Positions 44,246 to 53,485 are shown, counted from the first letter of the stretch. The stretch: 64,000 bases of DNA from Planctomycetota bacterium (GCA_020638635.1 JACKIE010000006.1:62001-126000), one strand, 5' to 3'. Translations and numbers: made by a program. Notes: a model not told the origin generated them from the letters alone.

Positions 44246-45159
44246 GCCAGCCCCATGGTGATACGCAGGCCCTGCGGGAGGCGCACGGTGGCTTCAAAGC
44301 CCAGCACGCGCTTGGCGTGGGTAACGTCCGCGCACGAGTAGCGAATGTCGCCCTCCCGCGCCGGCTGCTGCTCGAAGGCGGGCTGCTTGTCCGCCACGCG
44401 GCCGACCTGCACCGCTAGTTCGCGGATGGTGATCGCGTGGCCGCAGCCCACGTTGAAGGCTTCGCCGCCCAGGGGCCGCTGATGGCGCAGCGCGTGCAGG
44501 TTGGCGGCTACGGCGTCGGCCACGTACAGGAAGTCGCGGCTCTGGTTGCCGTCGCCGAACATGGTGACGGGGCGGCCTGCATTGAAGGCGCGGATCATGG
44601 CGGGAATCACCCCGCGCTCCTGGCGCGGGCCGTACACGTTGAAGTAGCGCAGGCTGACGCCGTCCACGCCCATGCGAGCGAAGGCTCGAACGTACTGCTC
44701 AGCGGCTGCCTTGGCGGCGGCGTAGGGACTCAGGGGCGCGGTGGGAACGCTTTCCACCACCGGCGCCTCAAGCGTCGTGCCGTACACCGAGGCCGAGCTG
44801 GAGAGCACGAAGCGCTTCACACCGGCCTTGCGCGCGGCCTGCAGCACGTTCAGCGTGCTGGTACAGGTGTCGGTGTGGCACCGCCTGGGGTCCGTGATGC
44901 TGTCGGGTACACTGCTCATGGCCGCAAGGTGGCAGACAGAGTCAACGCCCATGCATAGGCCTTCGGCCTCTTGGCCCAGGTCGCGTGAGACGTACTCAAA
45001 GTTGGCGTGCGTGAGAGCGCCCTGCAGGTTGGCGCAGTCTTCCAGCTCGTGACGGTCAACGCCGCGCACGCGTTTGCCCTCGGCCAGCAGGGCATCGCAA
45101 AGGTGGCTGCCGATAAAGCCGGCGGCGCCAGTCACTAGCACGGTTGGGGTATCAGCCAC
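44242..45159 (-). CDS. NAD-dependent nucleotide-sugar epimerase/dehydratase
   Basis: The 305-residue extended SDR has GAAGFIG (11-17), a serine-rich VLSSSASVYG, and the catalytic pair Tyr146/Lys150 in SPYAAAK. The motifs DFLYVADAV and RYFNVYGPRQ match UDP-glucose 4-epimerase or UDP-N-acetylglucosamine 4-epimerase relatives. It overlaps both flanking glycosyltransferase genes (4 and 8 nt), so it probably supplies their activated sugar. The exact sugar cannot be read from the sequence. Confidence 0.88.
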   Translation of the reverse strand: MADTPTVLVTGAAGFIGSHLCDALLAEGKRVRGVDRHELEDCANLQGALTHANFEYVSRDLGQEAEGLCMGVDSVCHLAAMSSVPDSITDPRRCHTDTCTSTLNVLQAARKAGVKRFVLSSSASVYGTTLEAPVVESVPTAPLSPYAAAKAAAEQYVRAFARMGVDGVSLRYFNVYGPRQERGVIPAMIRAFNAGRPVTMFGDGNQSRDFLYVADAVAANLHALRHQRPLGGEAFNVGCGHAITIRELAVQVGRVADKQPAFEQQPAREGDIRYSCADVTHAKRVLGFEATVRLPQGLRITMGLA

Positions 45160-46129
45160 GGGTCGCCTCGCTTCGCAGCTTGGGATGTTGCAATTTGCGC
45201 CCGAACAGGGCCAGCCAGCGGGCCTTGCGCAGCTTGCTTTTCACGCGGGGCAGGGGCGGCGCTCCCTGGCTGAGACGCATGCCTTCCACATAGGTTTCGC
45301 GCGCGGCTTTCACGTCGCCGGCGTACAGCAGGTGCTTCACGAACTGGTCGTAGTCCTGAGCCACGCGGTTCCGCCAGGCCTGCTCGTCCCAGCCGGGCAG
45401 GGCGCCGCAGCGCTCGCGCATCAGCGCCAGCGCTCGGCGCGGTCCCTGGTCCTGCCCCACCAGCCGCTCGAGTGAGCTCCCGTCACTCAGCGAGCCCGGC
45501 GTCTCGTTGTAGGTCGCCAGAACTTCGGGCACGGCCGTGAAGTTCGCGTGGTGGGCCAGCCGCATCATCCACTCGGTGTCCTCGGCCGTGCGCAGGCTGG
45601 TGTCGAACTCGCCCGCCTTGCGTGCGAGTTCGGCGCGTACCACGAGGCTGATGATGTGGAACGACTTGCGGCGATCGAGAAGCTCGGCGGGGCAGCTCCC
45701 CTGGGGCAACTGCTCGGCCTTGCGAGGCACGGTGGCGGTACCGCCGCGGTTGTGGATCAGGCAGGCGCAGGCGTCCGCGCCGGAGGATTGCAGGGCGCTC
45801 AGCTGTTTCTCCAGCTTGGCGGGCTCCCAGCGGTCGTCGTCATCGAGGAATGCGATGTACTCGCCGCTCGCCTCTCGCAAGCCGAGGTTGCGGGCCGCTG
45901 CCACGCCCGCGTTGGCCTGGTGCAGGAAACGGGGGGTGACGCCCGCCTGCTCCATCACGGACCGCAGTCCGGCCAGCACGTCGTCAGTGCGGTCGCGGCT
46001 GCCGTCGTTGACCACCACCAGCTCCAGGGGCCGCCAGGTCTGGCGCGCGGTGTCACGCAAGGTCTGTTCCAGGATCGCGGCCCGGTTGAAGGTGGGAATC
46101 ACCACGGAAACAAGCGGCGCATCGGCCAT
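45152..46129 (-). CDS. Family 2 glycosyltransferase, first gene of the minus-strand glycan operon
   Basis: The 325-residue GT-A enzyme has VSVVIPTFNRAAILEQTLRD, LVVVNDGSRDRTDDV and the acidic motif IAFLDDDDRWEPAKLEKQ. It resembles the enzymes at 43.3 and 47.1 kb, with whose N-terminal motifs it shares VIPTFNRA, so the three are probably paralogues. Start ATG 46129; the in-frame ATG at 46147 is less likely. No clear promoter was found in the 130-nt gap to the divergent GT10-like gene. Confidence 0.88.
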   Translation of the reverse strand: MADAPLVSVVIPTFNRAAILEQTLRDTARQTWRPLELVVVNDGSRDRTDDVLAGLRSVMEQAGVTPRFLHQANAGVAAARNLGLREASGEYIAFLDDDDRWEPAKLEKQLSALQSSGADACACLIHNRGGTATVPRKAEQLPQGSCPAELLDRRKSFHIISLVVRAELARKAGEFDTSLRTAEDTEWMMRLAHHANFTAVPEVLATYNETPGSLSDGSSLERLVGQDQGPRRALALMRERCGALPGWDEQAWRNRVAQDYDQFVKHLLYAGDVKAARETYVEGMRLSQGAPPLPRVKSKLRKARWLALFGRKLQHPKLRSEATRG

Positions 46130-46259
46130 GGGGCAACCCGCGAGCAATGCCGAAGCCTACGCGCCCGGGGCCGCGCGGACAACCCCGATCCGCGCGACCC
46201 CATTGCCCGGCGGCCGACTCCTTGCGTATGTTACGCCCTTTGCGAAGGCGAAGGGCAAG

Positions 46260-47078
46260 ATGGCGCGGGCAATCGTTCACACGGATTACGCGACGGCGGT
46301 CAACCTGGACACCGAGCCGCAGATCGAGGTGTTCCAGGACAAGTTCCCCAAGAACGGCTTTCTGCCGGGCACCATCCGCGTGCTGTACCTGTGCGAGCCG
46401 CCGGTGATCAAGAACTTCCGCAAGAAGCTGAAACGCTTCGGGCACGAGTTCGACCACATCCTGACCTTCGATCCCTGGGTGCTGAAGCGCTTCCCCAAGG
46501 CCCGCAAGTTCGTATTCGGCACGGCGCTGGTGCGCGAACCGCCGCCCGAGCGCGAGTTCAGCATTTCCACCGTGATCGGCACCAAGCTTACCACCAAGGG
46601 CCACCGCCTGCGCTGGAAGTTCTGGAAGAAGTCGGCGCAGGTGAGCAGCCCCCTGCGCCTGTTCTTCAGCCGCCAGTTCGCCGAAGACGGCATTGCCCTG
46701 CCCGACGACGCCGTGCGCCTGGGCGAAGACAAGTCGCCGCCGTTCAAGTCGCTGTTCCACATCGCGATCGAGAACTGCCGCATGCCCGACTACTTCACCG
46801 AGAAGGTGATGGATTGCTTCCAGTCCATGACCGTGCCGATCTACTGGGGTTGCACGAACATCGGCGACTACTTCAACACCGACGGCATGATCGTCGTCAA
46901 AAGCCTGCGCGGGCTGATCAAGGCCTGCAACAGCGTGACGCCCGAGCTGTACGAGCGCATGCGCCCCGCGTTGCTCGAAAACCGCGAGCGCTCACACCAG
47001 TACGTTGAGCTGCACCCGCGCCTGACTTCCGCCATCCGCGAACTCGTTGTGCCGGGGGAGGCCAGGCTGATTGAGTGA
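46260..47078 (+). CDS. GT10-like (alpha-1,3-fucosyltransferase-type) glycosyltransferase
   Basis: The 272-residue protein has the C-terminal signature of fucosyltransferases, FHIAIENCRMPDYFTEKVMD, where the FT motif is FxxAxENSxxxDYxTEK, followed by TVPIYWG. The N-terminal acceptor part is short. The start ATG 46260 has GAAGGGCAAG upstream; the longer open frame to 45537 is the shadow of the divergent gene. GDP-fucose as donor fits with the neighbouring gmd, which makes its precursor. It might instead use another GDP-6-deoxyhexose. Confidence 0.78.
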   Translation: MARAIVHTDYATAVNLDTEPQIEVFQDKFPKNGFLPGTIRVLYLCEPPVIKNFRKKLKRFGHEFDHILTFDPWVLKRFPKARKFVFGTALVREPPPEREFSISTVIGTKLTTKGHRLRWKFWKKSAQVSSPLRLFFSRQFAEDGIALPDDAVRLGEDKSPPFKSLFHIAIENCRMPDYFTEKVMDCFQSMTVPIYWGCTNIGDYFNTDGMIVVKSLRGLIKACNSVTPELYERMRPALLENRERSHQYVELHPRLTSAIRELVVPGEARLIE

Positions 47079-48009
47079 GCTCGTCTCCGTCGTGATTCCC
47101 ACCTTCAACCGGGCGCACCTGCTGCCCGAATGCGTGCGCTCCGTGCTGGCGCAGGCCTGGCGGCCCCTTGAGGTCGTGCTGGTCAACGACGGCAGCAGCG
47201 ACAACACCGCCGAGGTGATGACGCAGCTGGCCGCCGAGGCCGCCGCAGCGGGCATCGAGCTGAATGCCATCAGCCAGCCCAACAGCGGCGCCGCCGGCGC
47301 CCGCAACACCGGCATGAAGGCCGCGCGCGGGCAGTGGTTCTGTTTCCTCGACGACGACGACCGCTGGTACCCGCACAAGCTGGCGACGCAGATGCCGCTG
47401 CTGGAGAAAACCGGCGCCGACGCCTGCTCGGCCGTGTGCCTGATCATCGAGCCCGACGGCTTCAATCTTCTGCCCGAGCGCGGCATGAAGCTGCTGGACG
47501 GCTTCAACCCGGCCGACTACCTGCTGCAGAAGCGTTACGCGACGATCAACTCGCTGGTGGTACGGCGCGACGTGATCGAGCGCACCGGCGAGTTCGAGCC
47601 CGGCCTGCGCATGGCCGAAGACCTGGAGTGGCTGGCGCGACTGACCCACGAGGCCACCTTCTGCGCGGCGCCCGAGGTGCTGCTTTCGTACGACCGCACG
47701 CGCCCGCAGGACGCCCTGACCTACGAGGGCGACCTGGAGGCCGTGTGGCGCAACCACGAAAACCGCGAACGCATGCTGATGCTGGCCCGCGAGCGCTGCA
47801 GCAGCCGGCGCGGCTGGGACGAGCAGGCATGGCGCCAGCGCGCGGGCATCGAGTACCGCATGTACGTGCGGCACCGGCTGCGCGCGAAGCAGTGGCGCAA
47901 GGCCATCGAGCTGTACCACAAGGGCATGGAGGTCAGCCACGGCGCGGACCCGATAGCCCGCATGGGCGGCAAAATCCTGAAGGCGAAGTTGAAGGCCCTG
48001 TTTACTTGA
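47071..48009 (+). CDS. Family 2 glycosyltransferase with TTG start
   Basis: The 312-residue protein has VSVVIPTFNRAHLLPECVRS, VLVNDGSSDNTAEV and CFLDDDDRWYP. The TTG start at 47071 overlaps the previous stop by 8 nt and has GGGGGAGG 10 nt upstream, so translation is coupled. The stop overlaps that of gmd on the other strand by 8 nt. It is probably a paralogue of the other two GT2 enzymes. Confidence 0.9.
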   Translation: MSELVSVVIPTFNRAHLLPECVRSVLAQAWRPLEVVLVNDGSSDNTAEVMTQLAAEAAAAGIELNAISQPNSGAAGARNTGMKAARGQWFCFLDDDDRWYPHKLATQMPLLEKTGADACSAVCLIIEPDGFNLLPERGMKLLDGFNPADYLLQKRYATINSLVVRRDVIERTGEFEPGLRMAEDLEWLARLTHEATFCAAPEVLLSYDRTRPQDALTYEGDLEAVWRNHENRERMLMLARERCSSRRGWDEQAWRQRAGIEYRMYVRHRLRAKQWRKAIELYHKGMEVSHGADPIARMGGKILKAKLKALFT

Positions 48010-49021
48010 AGTAGCGCTCGCGCACCTCGAACTCGCCGCGGCCGTCCTGCAGGGCCTGCATATCGGAGTCCACCATCATCTTCACCAGCTGCTCGAAGGT
48101 GACCTTCGGCTTCCAGCCCAACTTTTTACGGGCCTTGGCGGCGTCGCCCAGCAAGGCGTCCACTTCCGTGGGGCGGAAGTAGCGGGGGTCGATTTCGACG
48201 TACTTGTTGTAATCCAGGCCCACGTGGCCGAAGGCGTGCTCGCAGAACTCGCGCACTGTGTGGGTTTCGCCGGTTGCCAGCACGAAGTCGTCGGGCTGGT
48301 CGGCCTGCAACATCATCCACATGCCTTCAACGTAATCCGGCGCGAAACCCCAGTCACGCTTGGCGTCGAGGTTGCCGAGGAACAGCTTGTCCTGTTTGCC
48401 GGCCTTGATGGCGGCCACGGCGCGGGTGATCTTGCGGGTCACGAAGGTCTCGCCGCGGCGCGGGCTTTCGTGGTTGAACAGGATGCCGCTGACCGCGAAC
48501 AGGTTGTAGGCCTCGCGGTAGTTCACCGTCAGGTAGTGGCCGTAGACCTTGGCCACGGCGTAGGGGCTGCGCGGCTGGAATACGGTCGCCTCGTTCTGGG
48601 GCGGGTTGGCGCTGCCGAACATCTCACTGCTGCTGGCCTGGTAGAAGCGGCACTTGAGGCCGGAGTCGCGCACGGCCTCAAGCAGGCGGGTAACGCCCAG
48701 CGCGTCGGTGTCGCCGGTGTACTCGGGCATGTCGAAGCTGACCTTCACGTGGCTCTGGGCGCCGAGGTTGTAGATCTCGTCGGGCTTGGCCTCGCGCAGC
48801 AGGCGCAGCAGGTTGCTGCTGTCGGTGAGGTCGCCATAGACCAGGTGCAGGCGCACGTTTTTCTCGTGCGGGTCCTGGTACAGGTGATCGATGCGCGCGG
48901 TGTTGAAGGTGCTGGCGCGGCGGATCAGCCCGTAGACGGTGTAGCCCTTGCTGAGCAACAGCTCGGCCAGGTAGCTGCCGTCCTGGCCGGTGATCCCGGT
49001 AATGAATGCGGTCTTGGACAT
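48002..49021 (-). CDS. gmd: GDP-mannose 4,6-dehydratase
   Basis: Gmd converts GDP-mannose to GDP-4-keto-6-deoxymannose, the precursor of GDP-fucose and GDP-rhamnose or perosamine. The 339-residue protein has FITGITGQDGSYL (N-terminal NADP motif), YQASSSEMFG, SPYAVAKVYGHY with the catalytic YxxxK, and the GDP-binding RDWGFAPDYVEGMW. The start ATG 49021 sits right after TATCTT-CTGCGC. No fucose synthase (fcl) is in the window. It converges on the GT2 gene by 8 nt. Confidence 0.95.
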   Translation of the reverse strand: MSKTAFITGITGQDGSYLAELLLSKGYTVYGLIRRASTFNTARIDHLYQDPHEKNVRLHLVYGDLTDSSNLLRLLREAKPDEIYNLGAQSHVKVSFDMPEYTGDTDALGVTRLLEAVRDSGLKCRFYQASSSEMFGSANPPQNEATVFQPRSPYAVAKVYGHYLTVNYREAYNLFAVSGILFNHESPRRGETFVTRKITRAVAAIKAGKQDKLFLGNLDAKRDWGFAPDYVEGMWMMLQADQPDDFVLATGETHTVREFCEHAFGHVGLDYNKYVEIDPRYFRPTEVDALLGDAAKARKKLGWKPKVTFEQLVKMMVDSDMQALQDGRGEFEVRERYFK

Positions 49022-49033
49022 GCGCAGAAGATA
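49022..49033 (-). promoter_or_regulatory. Leaderless-type -10 box of gmd
   Basis: TATCTT-CTGCGC-ATG has a 6-nt spacing with no Shine-Dalgarno. Confidence 0.45.
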
Positions 49034-49073
49034 GCGTCCGGCGCGGGCAGGCAAAGGGGTTACCCGTTTCGGC

Positions 49074-51137
49074 TCACTTGCCGATGATGATGCCCATCTT
49101 GATCTCGACTTCGTAGGTTTCGCCATCGCGCCAGAACTTGAACTTCACGATGTCGTCCTTCTTTTTGTTGGTGTTGAGCCAGATGCGGAAGTTGGTTGTC
49201 ATGGTGCCCGGCGTGGTGACGGTGCCTTCCTTGTCTTTTACCTCAGCGGTGCCCGCCTCGATGCCGTCGTACTCCAGCAACACGTCGCCCTCCTTCACGC
49301 CCTTGTGGTACGCGTCATACCAGGGGCTGACGCTGGTGACGTACAGGCCCTTGCTGACGCGGGTGTCGAGCAGCTTGTCGCTGGTCCAGAAGCCGCAGAA
49401 TGTGCTGTTGACGCCGATGGTGCGCGTGCCCAGGTCCTTGGGCGGACCCTCGGGATAGTTGATCGCGAGGATCTGCACGTCGTGGGTCTCGCCATCTTTC
49501 ACAAAGTCAGGCGGCTTGATCGCGAAGCCGTGCTCGGCGTTGGGCGCGAATCCGCTCCCGATCAACCAGCTTTCGTGGCGGTCGGCCTTGCGCTTCTCCC
49601 ACAGCTTGCCGTCGATGTAGATCTCTATGTCGCAGGCCTCCGAGTTCAGGTCTGGGTCGGCAGCCCAGCCACGCAGGGTGTTGTCGTCGGCGGCCCAGAA
49701 GCCGCCCATGGGCTCCGTGTTTTCCTCGAGGCGATACTGCTTGGGAGAACCTTCCACTTCGACTTTCACGCCGCTGGGATAGTTCAAGGCGTAGACGCGC
49801 ACGGTGTGCGTCGCGCCGTCCAGCAGCGCCGTGGGCGTGGTGGTCACGAAGCCGTGGTAGGGGTCGGGCGTGACCTTGCTGTTGCGCAGGGTGTCACGCT
49901 TGCTGTTGGCGGGCACCTGCACGAACAGCTCGCCATCGATCCAGACCTCGACGTCAATGCTGCCAGTGGCCACGTCCGGGTCCCAGGCCCAGCCCGCGAG
50001 CACCACCTTGTTGCAGATGTCGAAGCCGCCAAACGGCGCCGCGTTGGCCAGGCCGCTGCGCGAGTCCACCACGCGCGGGCTTCCGTCAAGTTCGTGCTCG
50101 GTGCGGGCCTCGTTGTCCACGGCGAACACCTGCACGGTGTGCTCAAGCCCGTCGTTGAGGCTTTCCGGCCACGCCAGGCTGAAGGCGCAGGTTTCGGTGG
50201 GCGCGATTTTGCGTTTCTTCAGCTCTTCGTTTTTGCCCTCGGCCTTCAACTCGCTGACCGTCTCGCCGTCGATGCGCACGAGCAGCTTCACCGGCTTGTC
50301 AGCCGAGTCCGGGTCCCAGGCGTAGCCGCTGATGCCCTTCTCGGGCGTGGCTTCCTCCAGTTTGCCGCGCGGGTAGTTGCCCACGGTCTTCACGCGCGGG
50401 GAGCCGCGCAGCTCGGTCTTGCCGTGCTGGTCCTTGCGGAATGCGAGCGCGCGGATGGTGTGCTTCTCGGCGTCCTGCAGCTCGGTCGGGTTCTCTTGCT
50501 CAAACCACCAGATCACGCCGAGCGTTTTGTGCTGCTGGCGCTTGTCGGCGCGCAACTCGTAGGCCGGTTTGTCGTCGATCAGGATTTCGACGTACAGCGC
50601 GGCCTCGGGCTCGAACTTGTCCTGCAGCCAGCCCTTGATGCGGGCGTTGCTGACCTCGCCCAGCGCGCCGCCGAGGTTCGGGTTGATCTGCTGGCCCTCA
50701 ACGGTCTCAATCGGCTGGGGCTCCGGCTCGGGCTCCACGGCCGGCGTTTCTTTGGCCGCCTCGCCCCCGGCGCCCGCGCCCTTGCCGGCGTCGGCGCCGC
50801 TGCCCTTGCCGTCGGCGCCCGTGCCGGTGCTGGTGGATCCGGCCGTCGTCGCGCCACCGGCCGCCGGCTCGTTGCCTACGTTGATGACGTCCGTGCCGCC
50901 GCCCTCGCGCTCCGCGGCGCTGAGTGGCGTGCCCTCGTCTCGGCCGTCCTGCGCGCCCTCCGCGTCTTCCAGCAGGGAAGGATCCAGCTCGGCGGTCAGG
51001 GGCGCGCGATTGGCGTGATTGCCGGCGCCGCCGAAGTCGCCCTGCAGCAAGGGCAGCCACAGATCGCTGGTGAACCCGGCCACGACCAGCGCGCCGCAGG
51101 CCAGCAGCAGGATTGGCCATTTCAGGCCCTTGGACAC
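49074..51137 (-). CDS. Membrane-anchored protein with four GWxxDPD repeats and a PDZ-like C-terminus
   Basis: The 687-residue protein has an N-terminal transmembrane anchor (WPILLLACGALVVAGF). A 120-residue Gly/Ala/Asp-rich linker leads to four beta-sandwich repeats, each with a GW/GY-A-x-DPD motif before a strand ending in IDG: IKGWLQD, ISGYAWDPD, LAGWAWDPD and LRGWAADPD. A C-terminal domain with GLYVTSVSPW...GVKEGDVLLEYDGIE resembles PDZ. The start GTG 51137 has GGAGAG 6 nt upstream; GTG 51173 is the alternative. It is probably a periplasmic or surface scaffold. No enzyme motif was found. Confidence 0.75.
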   Translation of the reverse strand: MSKGLKWPILLLACGALVVAGFTSDLWLPLLQGDFGGAGNHANRAPLTAELDPSLLEDAEGAQDGRDEGTPLSAAEREGGGTDVINVGNEPAAGGATTAGSTSTGTGADGKGSGADAGKGAGAGGEAAKETPAVEPEPEPQPIETVEGQQINPNLGGALGEVSNARIKGWLQDKFEPEAALYVEILIDDKPAYELRADKRQQHKTLGVIWWFEQENPTELQDAEKHTIRALAFRKDQHGKTELRGSPRVKTVGNYPRGKLEEATPEKGISGYAWDPDSADKPVKLLVRIDGETVSELKAEGKNEELKKRKIAPTETCAFSLAWPESLNDGLEHTVQVFAVDNEARTEHELDGSPRVVDSRSGLANAAPFGGFDICNKVVLAGWAWDPDVATGSIDVEVWIDGELFVQVPANSKRDTLRNSKVTPDPYHGFVTTTPTALLDGATHTVRVYALNYPSGVKVEVEGSPKQYRLEENTEPMGGFWAADDNTLRGWAADPDLNSEACDIEIYIDGKLWEKRKADRHESWLIGSGFAPNAEHGFAIKPPDFVKDGETHDVQILAINYPEGPPKDLGTRTIGVNSTFCGFWTSDKLLDTRVSKGLYVTSVSPWYDAYHKGVKEGDVLLEYDGIEAGTAEVKDKEGTVTTPGTMTTNFRIWLNTNKKKDDIVKFKFWRDGETYEVEIKMGIIIGK

Positions 51138-51220
51138 GGCGACTCTCCGGGACGTGGTTTCGATGTTATCCACGCAAGCGGAACCGGCAAACGAAACCGC
51201 AGGCCCGGCTCATGAAATCG

Positions 51221-52429
51221 CTAGCCGCCACGCAGGCTCGCAAGTTCGGCGTGCAGGCTTTCCAGCGCCGGCCTCGGCAGCCGCCCCCGCAGCTCGGCCA
51301 GGCCTTCCTCGAACACCGGTACGGCCTGCGAGGACTTACCCCAGGCGCGCATCAGCCTGGCGTACGCCTGCAGCCACGACACCGCCAGCAGAGTGTCGGC
51401 CGTCTCGGCAATCAGCTCGCGCGCCTGCTGCAGCGTCTCGAAACCGTCCGCATGCCGCTGCAGGCCGGTCAGCGCCACGGCCGCCTCACACAGTGAACCC
51501 GCCAGCAGCCCGCGTCCGCCAGTCTCCGCGCCGACCTCTGCCGCCTCGCGCGCGAACCGCAGCGCCGTTTCGAAGTCGCCTCCGCGGATCGCAGCTTGGG
51601 CGCGCGCCTTCACGATCGCCGCCCGGTGATGCCGCATTTTCGGCGACTGGCACAGGCGCTCGGCCGCGTCGAGGTGCGCATCGGCGGCCTGCGAGTTGCC
51701 AGCCTCGCTTTCGTACTGGGCGGCGTTGGCGTGGCCCACCACCTGCTGGGCGAGGTCGCTGGTGCGGGCGGCGTAGTCGATCACGGTCTGCATCTCGCGC
51801 GCGGCCGCGGCGTGGTCGCCGGCGTGGGCCATGCGGTGGGCGCGTACCATCATGAAGGCGATGCGCAGGCGGTGGCTGTCGCACTGATCGGCTATGGCCT
51901 CGCCCTCGGCCACCAGCTCGTCAACGGACTCGCCGCCTTCGATGCCGGCCCAGGCCAGGTGCACCAGCGCGCGGCCTACCATTTCGGGATTGCTCGCGTG
52001 GGCGCGCACTTCCTCAAAGCACGGCAGCGAGTCGCCCCAGCGCCCGAGACGCTGCAGCACGTCGGCCAGCATGTCGGCAGCAATGGCGCGCGCGGGCGGG
52101 TCGTCGGCCAGCAGGCCGTGGAGGCGCTGAATCGCCTCCAGCGCGGCCGGGTAATCATAGTTGAAACGGGCGTGGTCACCGCCCATGCGCAGGTAGCGGC
52201 GCTCGGCAGCGGCATACCGCTCAGGCTCGATGCCGCCTTCATGGGCGGCGCGGGCGTGGCGAGAGAGCTCAAGGGCAATCTGCTCCGGGCTCAGGCCGGG
52301 CAGCGCTTCCAGGATGTCCAGCGCCAGGCCGTGCAGCAGCGCGCGCTCCGAGGGCGGCTGCAGGCCATAGGCCGCGTCGCGCACCACGGCATGACGGAAC
52401 AGGTAGGCGGCTTCTGCGCTCAGGTTCAT
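51221..52429 (-). CDS. Stand-alone TPR C-terminal part of a STAND/LuxR-MalT-like ATPase
   Basis: The 402-residue product starts directly at the motif AYLFRHAVVRDAAYGLQPPSERALLH, which in STAND/AAA-type regulators lies after the NTPase domain. TPR-like helices follow to the end. No Walker motifs or DNA-binding domain is present, and the frame upstream is closed. TAGAGT-GAGCCC-ATG gives it its own leaderless start, so it may be a genuine small gene and not only a decayed fragment. It could bind a partner ATPase elsewhere. Confidence 0.65.
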   Translation of the reverse strand: MNLSAEAAYLFRHAVVRDAAYGLQPPSERALLHGLALDILEALPGLSPEQIALELSRHARAAHEGGIEPERYAAAERRYLRMGGDHARFNYDYPAALEAIQRLHGLLADDPPARAIAADMLADVLQRLGRWGDSLPCFEEVRAHASNPEMVGRALVHLAWAGIEGGESVDELVAEGEAIADQCDSHRLRIAFMMVRAHRMAHAGDHAAAAREMQTVIDYAARTSDLAQQVVGHANAAQYESEAGNSQAADAHLDAAERLCQSPKMRHHRAAIVKARAQAAIRGGDFETALRFAREAAEVGAETGGRGLLAGSLCEAAVALTGLQRHADGFETLQQARELIAETADTLLAVSWLQAYARLMRAWGKSSQAVPVFEEGLAELRGRLPRPALESLHAELASLRGG

Positions 52430-52441
52430 GGGCTCACTCTA
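52430..52441 (-). promoter_or_regulatory. Leaderless-type -10 box of the TPR fragment gene
   Basis: TAGAGT-GAGCCC-ATG has a 6-nt spacing and supports the short N-terminus of the downstream product. Confidence 0.4.
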
Positions 52442-52537
52442 GGTTTGAACGCGGGCAAATCCCCAGAGCCTGCTGTCAGGACGAGCTGTGCAGGGGTAAC
52501 ATGTGTGCGTGCCGAGCCATTCCTTATGGAAGAAAGC

Positions 52538-53485
52538 ATGAAACTCCACGTCATTGCGGTGCTGGCCGCGTGCCTGTTCGCGCATACGCTTTCGGCTCAG
52601 GCCGTGCTGAACCTGGACGATGTGCTTTTCAAGGACACAGAACTGGAGCAGATGTTCACAGTCGATTTCGGCTCGACGGCCCAGGGCATACAGCTCGACC
52701 TTTCGGTTAGCGCGAAATCCGGCGGGTACGGCATAGCCGTTTCTCTCATCGATCTCGACGAACTTGCCGCCAACGGCGTGATCGGAACAATTGTCAGCGG
52801 CTCGGACCCCGGCACCGGTACTGTGAACATCTCTTTGACCACCGCAGCCTACTCCGGTGTCGTCGAGTTCATGCTCACGGCCCGCCCCTTCAGCAACGGC
52901 TACACCGAGTTCACCGGTACGCTCTCCTGCACCGGCCTGCCAACGGGCGCCATCACGGCCGGCGCGAAGGGCTACGGCACCTGGCCCGGGTATGGGCTCT
53001 CGCAAGCCTTTATGTTCCGAGGCGTACAGTTGGCGACCGACAACGCAGCGGCTGCGAGCCCTTACGAAATCGACTTCGGCAGCGTGGCACAATCCGTTAC
53101 CTTCAATGCACACCTGTGGGGCACCGGCGACGCCACTGCAGAAGTATTCGAAGTTGACGACCAGGGTGCGCAGACTCTTCTGACGACGCTGACCGTGACA
53201 GGCACCGGCTCGGATGACAGCAATCCCACCACCAGTTCCAGGTCGGGTATCGTCACTTTCTATTACAAGATCACAACGAGCACCTCGAGCGCCTTCCAGC
53301 TTCGATGCATCTTCCCGAGCGGCACGTCTATGCACTATTGGCAAAGCAGGGGCCCAGCGGGAGGCTCCGGCCCCTGTGATACATGCGGCTGTGCCGTGGG
53401 TTCCTCGTCAAGGAGTCTGGTCGTCTTCCTTTCTGCCTTGGCGGCTTTCTGTGCCGCGTTACGACTGCGCAAACGCCTCGCCTAG
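52538..53485 (+). CDS. Secreted beta-rich protein with a CTERM-type sorting tail
   Basis: The 315-residue protein has a signal peptide (MKLHVIAVLAACLFAHTLSA). Two similar beta repeats follow; DFGSTAQGIQLDLSVSAKS and DFGSVAQSVTFNAHLWGT are clearly related. It ends in a Cys-rich CDTCGCAVGSSSRS, a hydrophobic helix and RLRKRLA. This follows the same plan as the tail of the propeller protein at 34.5 kb. GGAAG lies just before ATG 52538; the long frame to 51596 is a shadow. Its stop overlaps the radical SAM stop by 4 nt. Confidence 0.72.
   Translation: MKLHVIAVLAACLFAHTLSAQAVLNLDDVLFKDTELEQMFTVDFGSTAQGIQLDLSVSAKSGGYGIAVSLIDLDELAANGVIGTIVSGSDPGTGTVNISLTTAAYSGVVEFMLTARPFSNGYTEFTGTLSCTGLPTGAITAGAKGYGTWPGYGLSQAFMFRGVQLATDNAAAASPYEIDFGSVAQSVTFNAHLWGTGDATAEVFEVDDQGAQTLLTTLTVTGTGSDDSNPTTSSRSGIVTFYYKITTSTSSAFQLRCIFPSGTSMHYWQSRGPAGGSGPCDTCGCAVGSSSRSLVVFLSALAAFCAALRLRKRLA

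Noticed and set aside
45537..46259. N-terminal extension of the GT10-like gene back to 45537
   Set aside because: It runs antisense through the divergent glycosyltransferase and has no recognisable domain. ATG 46260 starts the real protein.
51596..52537. N-terminal extension of the CTERM protein back to 51596
   Set aside because: It is antisense to the TPR gene. ATG 52538 has a ribosome site and starts a signal peptide.
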